9,133 nucleotides of DNA, taken from the NCBI GenBank assembly GCA_018716795.1, contig DVJK01000207.1, positions 1-9,133 of the forward strand, in the 5' to 3' direction. Positions 5,834 through 9,133 of the stretch are shown in pieces. Source of the DNA: Candidatus Scatomorpha merdipullorum. GTDB taxonomy: Bacteria; Bacillota; Clostridia; Oscillospirales; Oscillospiraceae. The notes beneath the pieces are model-generated. The model ran no database searches and was not told the DNA's origin. It saw only the letters and a program-made list of their open reading frames with translations. Numbering within the stretch: position 1 is the stretch's first letter; the number at the start of each line of letters is the position of its first letter. The position numbers and the translations under genes are program-made.

Positions 5834-7672
5834 ATGGACAAACGCCTCAGACGCATACTGCCCACGGTGCAAAAGCCGGCGCGGTACACCGGCGGGGAGT
5901 ATAACGAGATTATAAAGGACAAGCGCTCCGTGAAGCTGCGCATGGCCTTCTGTTTCCCGGACACATACGAGATAGGCATGTCGAACCTCGGCATGAGGAT
6001 ACTCTACGGCTGCATCAACGCCGTGCCGGAGTTCTGGTGCGAGCGGGTTTTCGCGCCCTGGGGCGACATGGCCGAGGCCATGCGGCGGGAAAATATACCG
6101 CTCTACGCACTCGAGAGCGGCGATCCCCTGGGCGAATTCGACGTGCTCGGCTTCTCGCTGGGCTATGAGATGGCCTATCCCACGGTGCTCGACATGCTGG
6201 ACATGGCCGGCCTCCCGCTCCGGAGCGAGGAGCGCAGGGAGCTCACCCCACTGGTCTTCGCGGGCGGCACCGGCATCTGCAACCCCGAGCCGATGGCGCC
6301 CTTCATGGACCTCATGGCCCTCGGCGAGGGCGAGGAACTGGACATTGAAATCCTCCGCCTCTTTCAGAAAGCCCGCGACGAGGGCTGGACGAAGCGGGCC
6401 TTCCTGCTCGAGGCCGCGAAGATACCCGGCGTCTACGTGCCGAGCCTCTACGAGCCCGTCTATAACGCCGACGGCACGCTCGCCGAGCTGAGGCCCCTGC
6501 CCGGCGCGCCGGAGCGGGTTACAAAGCGCATAGTTGAAGATTTGGACGGCGCATACTATCCGACCAACCCCATTGTTCCCAGCACGGAGATAGTCCACGA
6601 CCGCGTCAACGTCGAGCTCTTCCGCGGCTGCGTGCGCGGCTGCCGCTTCTGCCAGGCTGGATACGCCTACCGGCCGATACGCGCGCGCTCGCCGCAAAAG
6701 CTCATCGAGCAGGGCATAGAGGCGATAAAAAACACCGGCTGTCAGGAGGCCACGCTCCTGAGCCTCTCGAGCAGCGACTACCGCGGGCTCGGCGAGGTCT
6801 GCGACGGGCTTTTAGAATACTGCGAGCCGCGCAGCGTCAGCCTCTCCCTGCCCAGCCTGAGGGCGGACAACTTCTCAATGGAGCTCATGAGCCGCCTGCA
6901 GAAGGTGAGGAGGGGAGGGCTCACCTTCGCGCCCGAGGCCGGCACGCAGCGCCTGCGCGACGTCATAAACAAGAACGTCACGGAGGAGGCGCTTCTCAAC
7001 ACCTGCCGCATCGCCTTCGAGGGCGGCTGGAACGGCATAAAGCTCTACTTCATGCTCGGCCTGCCCACGGAGACGGACGAGGACGTCGTCGGCATAGCTG
7101 AGCTGGCCGACAGAGTCCTGCACGCCTGGCGGCAATACTCGCCGCACAAGCAGCGCGGCGTGCGCATAACCGTCTCCACCAGCTGCTTCATACCCAAGCC
7201 GCACAGCCCCTTCCAGTGGGAGCCGCAGGTGACGATGGACGAGTACCGCCGCCGCGTGAACCTCCTGCGCGAGAGCATCCGCGCGCGGAACGTGCAGTAC
7301 AACTGGCACGACGCGGACACGAGCTTCATAGAGGCCGCGCTCTCCCGCGGCGACCGCCGCGTGGGCGAGGTCATCGAGGCCGCGTTCCGCCGCGGCGCGA
7401 GGCTGGAGGCCTGGAGCGACTACTTTGACTTCAGGCGCTGGCTCGCCGCCTTCGCCGACTGCGGGCTCGATCCCGCCTTTTACGCGACGCGCGAGCGCGC
7501 GGAGGACGAGGTCCTGCCCTGGAGCCGCGTGAACATGGGCGTCAAAACCGAGCTGTTGCTCCGCGAGCGGCACAGGGCCTATGAGGCGCGGCTCAGTCCC
7601 GACTGCCGCGTACAGTGCTCGGCCTGCGGGGCCGCCGGACTGCTGCCGAAGGGGGTTCGCTGCGATGGATAA
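5834..7672 (+). CDS. Radical SAM protein of the TIGR03960 type (B12-binding-like N-terminus)
   Basis: A 612-aa iron-sulfur enzyme of unknown reaction. Residues about 30-190 form an alpha/beta region like the cobalamin-binding domains of other radical SAM proteins, but the DxHxxG cobalamin ligand motif is missing. The equivalent area reads PDTYEIGMSNLG, so B12 binding is doubtful. The radical SAM core follows, with C266-x3-C270-x2-C273 for the SAM-bound 4Fe-4S cluster, then TFAPEAGTQRLRD and LYFMLGLPTETDEDV motifs typical of this family. The C-terminus carries a second C591-x3-C595-x2-C598 set plus C610, a possible extra metal or cluster site. AAGAGGTG (5821-5828) precedes ATG 5834 at good spacing. 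Its stop overlaps the start of the DUF2344 gene; these two families are known as neighbours or fusions, so they probably act together. I would not assign a substrate, although RNA or ribosome modification has been a common guess from gene neighbourhoods. Confidence 0.88.
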   Translation: MDKRLRRILPTVQKPARYTGGEYNEIIKDKRSVKLRMAFCFPDTYEIGMSNLGMRILYGCINAVPEFWCERVFAPWGDMAEAMRRENIPLYALESGDPLGEFDVLGFSLGYEMAYPTVLDMLDMAGLPLRSEERRELTPLVFAGGTGICNPEPMAPFMDLMALGEGEELDIEILRLFQKARDEGWTKRAFLLEAAKIPGVYVPSLYEPVYNADGTLAELRPLPGAPERVTKRIVEDLDGAYYPTNPIVPSTEIVHDRVNVELFRGCVRGCRFCQAGYAYRPIRARSPQKLIEQGIEAIKNTGCQEATLLSLSSSDYRGLGEVCDGLLEYCEPRSVSLSLPSLRADNFSMELMSRLQKVRRGGLTFAPEAGTQRLRDVINKNVTEEALLNTCRIAFEGGWNGIKLYFMLGLPTETDEDVVGIAELADRVLHAWRQYSPHKQRGVRITVSTSCFIPKPHSPFQWEPQVTMDEYRRRVNLLRESIRARNVQYNWHDADTSFIEAALSRGDRRVGEVIEAAFRRGARLEAWSDYFDFRRWLAAFADCGLDPAFYATRERAEDEVLPWSRVNMGVKTELLLRERHRAYEARLSPDCRVQCSACGAAGLLPKGVRCDG

Positions 7673-8318
7673 ACTGCGTCTGCGCTTTGAAAAGACCGGC
7701 AAGGCCGCGTACATAAGCCACCTGGACCTGATGCACGTCATGCAGCGCGTCTTCCTGCGCGCGGGCGTCCCGCTCAAATACTCCGAGGGTTTCAACCCGC
7801 ACGCCTTAATCTCGATATGCGTGCCCCTCTCCGTCGGCATGGAGAGCGTCTGCGAGCTCATGGACTTCCGCGTCACGCGCGAGCTCGATATCCGCGCCCT
7901 GCCCGCGGAGCTCAACGCCGTCTCGCCGGAGGGCGTGCGCTTCACGGAGTGCCGGGAGCCGGAGCGCAAGGCCGCCGGGATAAAGTGGCTGCGCTGCGAG
8001 GGCGTCTATGAATACGACTCCGGCGCGCCGGATATAGGGGCGCTCGAGGAGTTTTACCGGCGCGAAAGCCTCCCCGTGAAGCGCCGCACGAAGCGCGGCG
8101 AGGGCGTGCTCGAGCTCGCCGGGAACGCGAGGGATTTCGCCTTCGAGCCGGCCGAGGGCGGCGTAAGGCTTCGCTGCACCGTCTCCGTCGCCGAGCCCAC
8201 GGTGAATCCCGAGCTGCTTGTGAGGGCGCTCGAACAGCTTGAGCCCGGGCTCGCGCCCGACTTCGCCGGCTGGAGGCGTTTGGAGTTTTATGACGCCGAT
8301 ATGGCGGTCTTCCGCTGA
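7665..8318 (+). CDS. Radical SAM-linked protein (DUF2344 / TIGR03936)
   Basis: A 217-aa soluble protein recognised by its N-terminus: LRLRFEKTGKAAYISHLDLM (about 4-23), then AGVPLKYSEGFNPHALIS. Both are hallmarks of the family found beside, or fused to, TIGR03960 radical SAM proteins. ATG 7665 overlaps the upstream stop by 8 nt, and an AAGGGGG-type site lies at 7649-7655, so the two proteins are likely co-translated and may form a complex. No catalytic motif is visible, and a substrate-binding or scaffold role is only inference. Length and the absence of membrane segments are ordinary for the family. An in-frame ATG at 7581 was rejected because it would extend deep into the radical SAM gene. 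Confidence 0.88.
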   Translation: MDKLRLRFEKTGKAAYISHLDLMHVMQRVFLRAGVPLKYSEGFNPHALISICVPLSVGMESVCELMDFRVTRELDIRALPAELNAVSPEGVRFTECREPERKAAGIKWLRCEGVYEYDSGAPDIGALEEFYRRESLPVKRRTKRGEGVLELAGNARDFAFEPAEGGVRLRCTVSVAEPTVNPELLVRALEQLEPGLAPDFAGWRRLEFYDADMAVFR

Positions 8319-8334
8319 AAGGAGGGGGATAAGC

Positions 8335-8847
8335 ATGGCTTTAAACAAAAGCGCGGTGACCGTCCGCTTCCTGGGCGGTTCCGGCGCGGGGCAGTCCGGG
8401 CTGCTCGACCGGCTCGCGTACATTGCGGCGCGGGGCGGCGTCGGCGGCGCCGTGCCCGGCGGCTGCGTCTTTCGCATGAAGGGCCTGGAGCTGCGCCTGC
8501 TCGAGACGCATTTTGACGACTTCAAGCGCGGCGAGGCCCCGCAGGCCGACCTCTGGTTCCTCGTCGTCGGCCTGGACGAGGGCCCCTTCGAGCTCTATGA
8601 AGAGCTGCCCGCCCTGGGCCTCGAGCGCGTCGAGGGCGTGTTCCTCAACAAGTGCGACATCATCGACGAGGACGAGCTCATCGACCTCGTCAGGCTTGAC
8701 ACGCGCAGCGTCCTCGAGGAAAACGGCCTCCTCAGCCCGGACACCGTCTTCATCACCGGCTCCGTAGCCTTCGCCGCGCAAGTCCAACGCCGCGCCGGCA
8801 TAGAAGCCCTCGAACAGCTCCTGAAAGCGATCGTGGCGAGGATGTGA
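8335..8847 (+). CDS. Degenerate EF-Tu-like G-domain protein
   Basis: A 170-aa protein I do not recognise as a named family, but it aligns by eye with the EF-Tu G domain. GGSGAGQS (14-21) stands where the P-loop GHVDHGKT would be, with Gln20 replacing the invariant Lys. DLWFLVVGLDEGP (72-84) matches the strand DGAILVVSAADGP. GVFLNKCDIIDEDELIDLV (101-119) matches VFLNKCDMVDDEELLELV, including the guanine-specificity NKCD. The TGS at 141-143 matches the G5 region (RGSAL). Switch I and the DCPGH switch II motif are missing, and EF-Tu domains 2 and 3 are absent, so GTP hydrolysis is unlikely although guanine binding is possible. The start is set by AAAGGAGG (8318-8325), 9 nt before ATG 8335 and 16 nt after the preceding stop. 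It is the last gene of the radical SAM unit. Coding quality looks normal, so it is a maintained gene rather than debris. A decoy, sensor or EF-Tu/ribosome-associated role is speculation. Confidence 0.7.
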   Translation: MALNKSAVTVRFLGGSGAGQSGLLDRLAYIAARGGVGGAVPGGCVFRMKGLELRLLETHFDDFKRGEAPQADLWFLVVGLDEGPFELYEELPALGLERVEGVFLNKCDIIDEDELIDLVRLDTRSVLEENGLLSPDTVFITGSVAFAAQVQRRAGIEALEQLLKAIVARM

Positions 8848-8897
8848 GGGGGAGGGCGTGGGCCGAAAACACCCACGGGAAGCATAGCTTGATGAAC

Positions 8898-8937
8898 AAA
8901 AAAACAGCGCCCGCTTCCAACCGGAGGCGGGCGTTTT
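8898..8937. terminator. Bidirectional intrinsic terminator between convergent genes
   Basis: An 11-bp stem (8908-8918 with 8923-8933, one G-U pair) closes around AACC. On the + strand it is followed by TTTT (8934-8937). On the - strand the A-run at 8898-8904 becomes a seven-T tract. It can end both the radical SAM operon and the convergent kinase-like gene, whose stop codon lies 22 nt from the stem. This is the most canonical terminator in the window. Confidence 0.85.
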
Positions 8938-8958
8938 GCGTTTGCGAAGCAGGGAAGC

Positions 8959-9133
8959 TCAGGCTTCGGCGGAGTACATGACGGAGTACGCGGCGTTGGC
9001 TTCAAAGAAGTCGTGCACCATAACAATCTGCGGCTGCTTTACCATGCGCGCAAGCGTCCGCGCCTCCTGAAGGAAGCGGCGCAAGCCCTTCTCATACTCC
9101 TGCTGCGCCGGCCCGATGCGCACCGAGACGTCC
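8959..9133 (-). pseudogene. Ser/Thr protein kinase N-lobe fragment, truncated before the C-lobe (edge-cut)
   Basis: The reverse strand from the right edge reads 57 codons to a TGA at 8961-8959. The peptide contains RRFLQEARTLARM (18-30), which fits the kinase helix alpha-C with its conserved Glu. QPQIVMVHDFFEAN (34-47) and AYSVM (48-52) follow, fitting strands beta-4 and beta-5 of Hanks-type kinases (compare the usual HPNIVRVHDFFEANGTAYIVM-like pattern). It then ends in YSAEA rather than continuing through the hinge. No HRD, DFG or other C-lobe motif follows in any frame, because the bidirectional terminator begins 22 nt after the stop. The gene is therefore either a C-terminally deleted kinase remnant or a short N-lobe-only protein. 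The start, glycine loop and VAIK lysine lie beyond the window. The similarity is read by eye over a short stretch. Confidence 0.5.

Noticed and set aside
8239..8334. Earlier start for the EF-Tu-like gene
   Set aside because: It lies within the DUF2344 gene, and the strong AAAGGAGG site points to ATG 8335.

Overview
The window looks like chromosomal core sequence from a GC-rich, endospore-forming Firmicute, most likely a gut Clostridia/Oscillospiraceae-type bacterium. The grounds are Shine-Dalgarno-led genes, a SpoIVFA/SpoIVFB-like protease pair, a clostridial-type CBS/DRTGG pyrophosphatase, and a SUV3-like helicase of the kind I associate with clostridia. GC is by eye above 60 %, yet ATA isoleucine codons are frequent. 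Seven genes can be supported. Six run left to right; the last, cut by the right edge, runs the other way.

Left part (1-1900): a single gene with its own extended -10 promoter and a leader hairpin encodes a family II (DHH) inorganic pyrophosphatase with an inserted CBS-DRTGG-CBS nucleotide-sensing module. It is followed by a strong hairpin fused to a 30-bp tandem repeat. Middle-left (1900-4412): a separately promoted gene encodes a 733-aa SUV3-like superfamily 2 RNA helicase ending in a four-cysteine zinc-ribbon-like motif. It is followed by a 241-bp gap holding a 15-bp GC-rich stem-loop and a 13-bp direct repeat.

Centre (4413-5779): two genes overlapping by ATGA encode a membrane-anchored M23 (LytM-type) peptidase and a compact M50 site-2 protease. 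This is the arrangement of spoIVFA-spoIVFB, the sporulation pair that controls pro-sigma-K processing. Right-centre (5774-8847): a good sigma-A-type promoter, whose -35 overlaps the M50 stop codon, starts a three-gene unit. The genes are a radical SAM protein of the TIGR03960 type, its overlapping partner of the DUF2344/TIGR03936 type, and a 170-aa protein that resembles a shrunken EF-Tu G domain with a P-loop Lys replaced by Gln.

Right end (8898-9133): a bidirectional terminator separates this unit from a convergent gene fragment. That fragment looks like the N-lobe of a Ser/Thr protein kinase, but it stops just after strand beta-5, so the catalytic C-lobe is missing.

Most genes are housekeeping or sporulation functions. 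The least explained items are the EF-Tu-like protein, placed where many Clostridia carry rng/rplU/ysxB/rpmA, and the truncated kinase. I do not see a clear new defence or mobile system.
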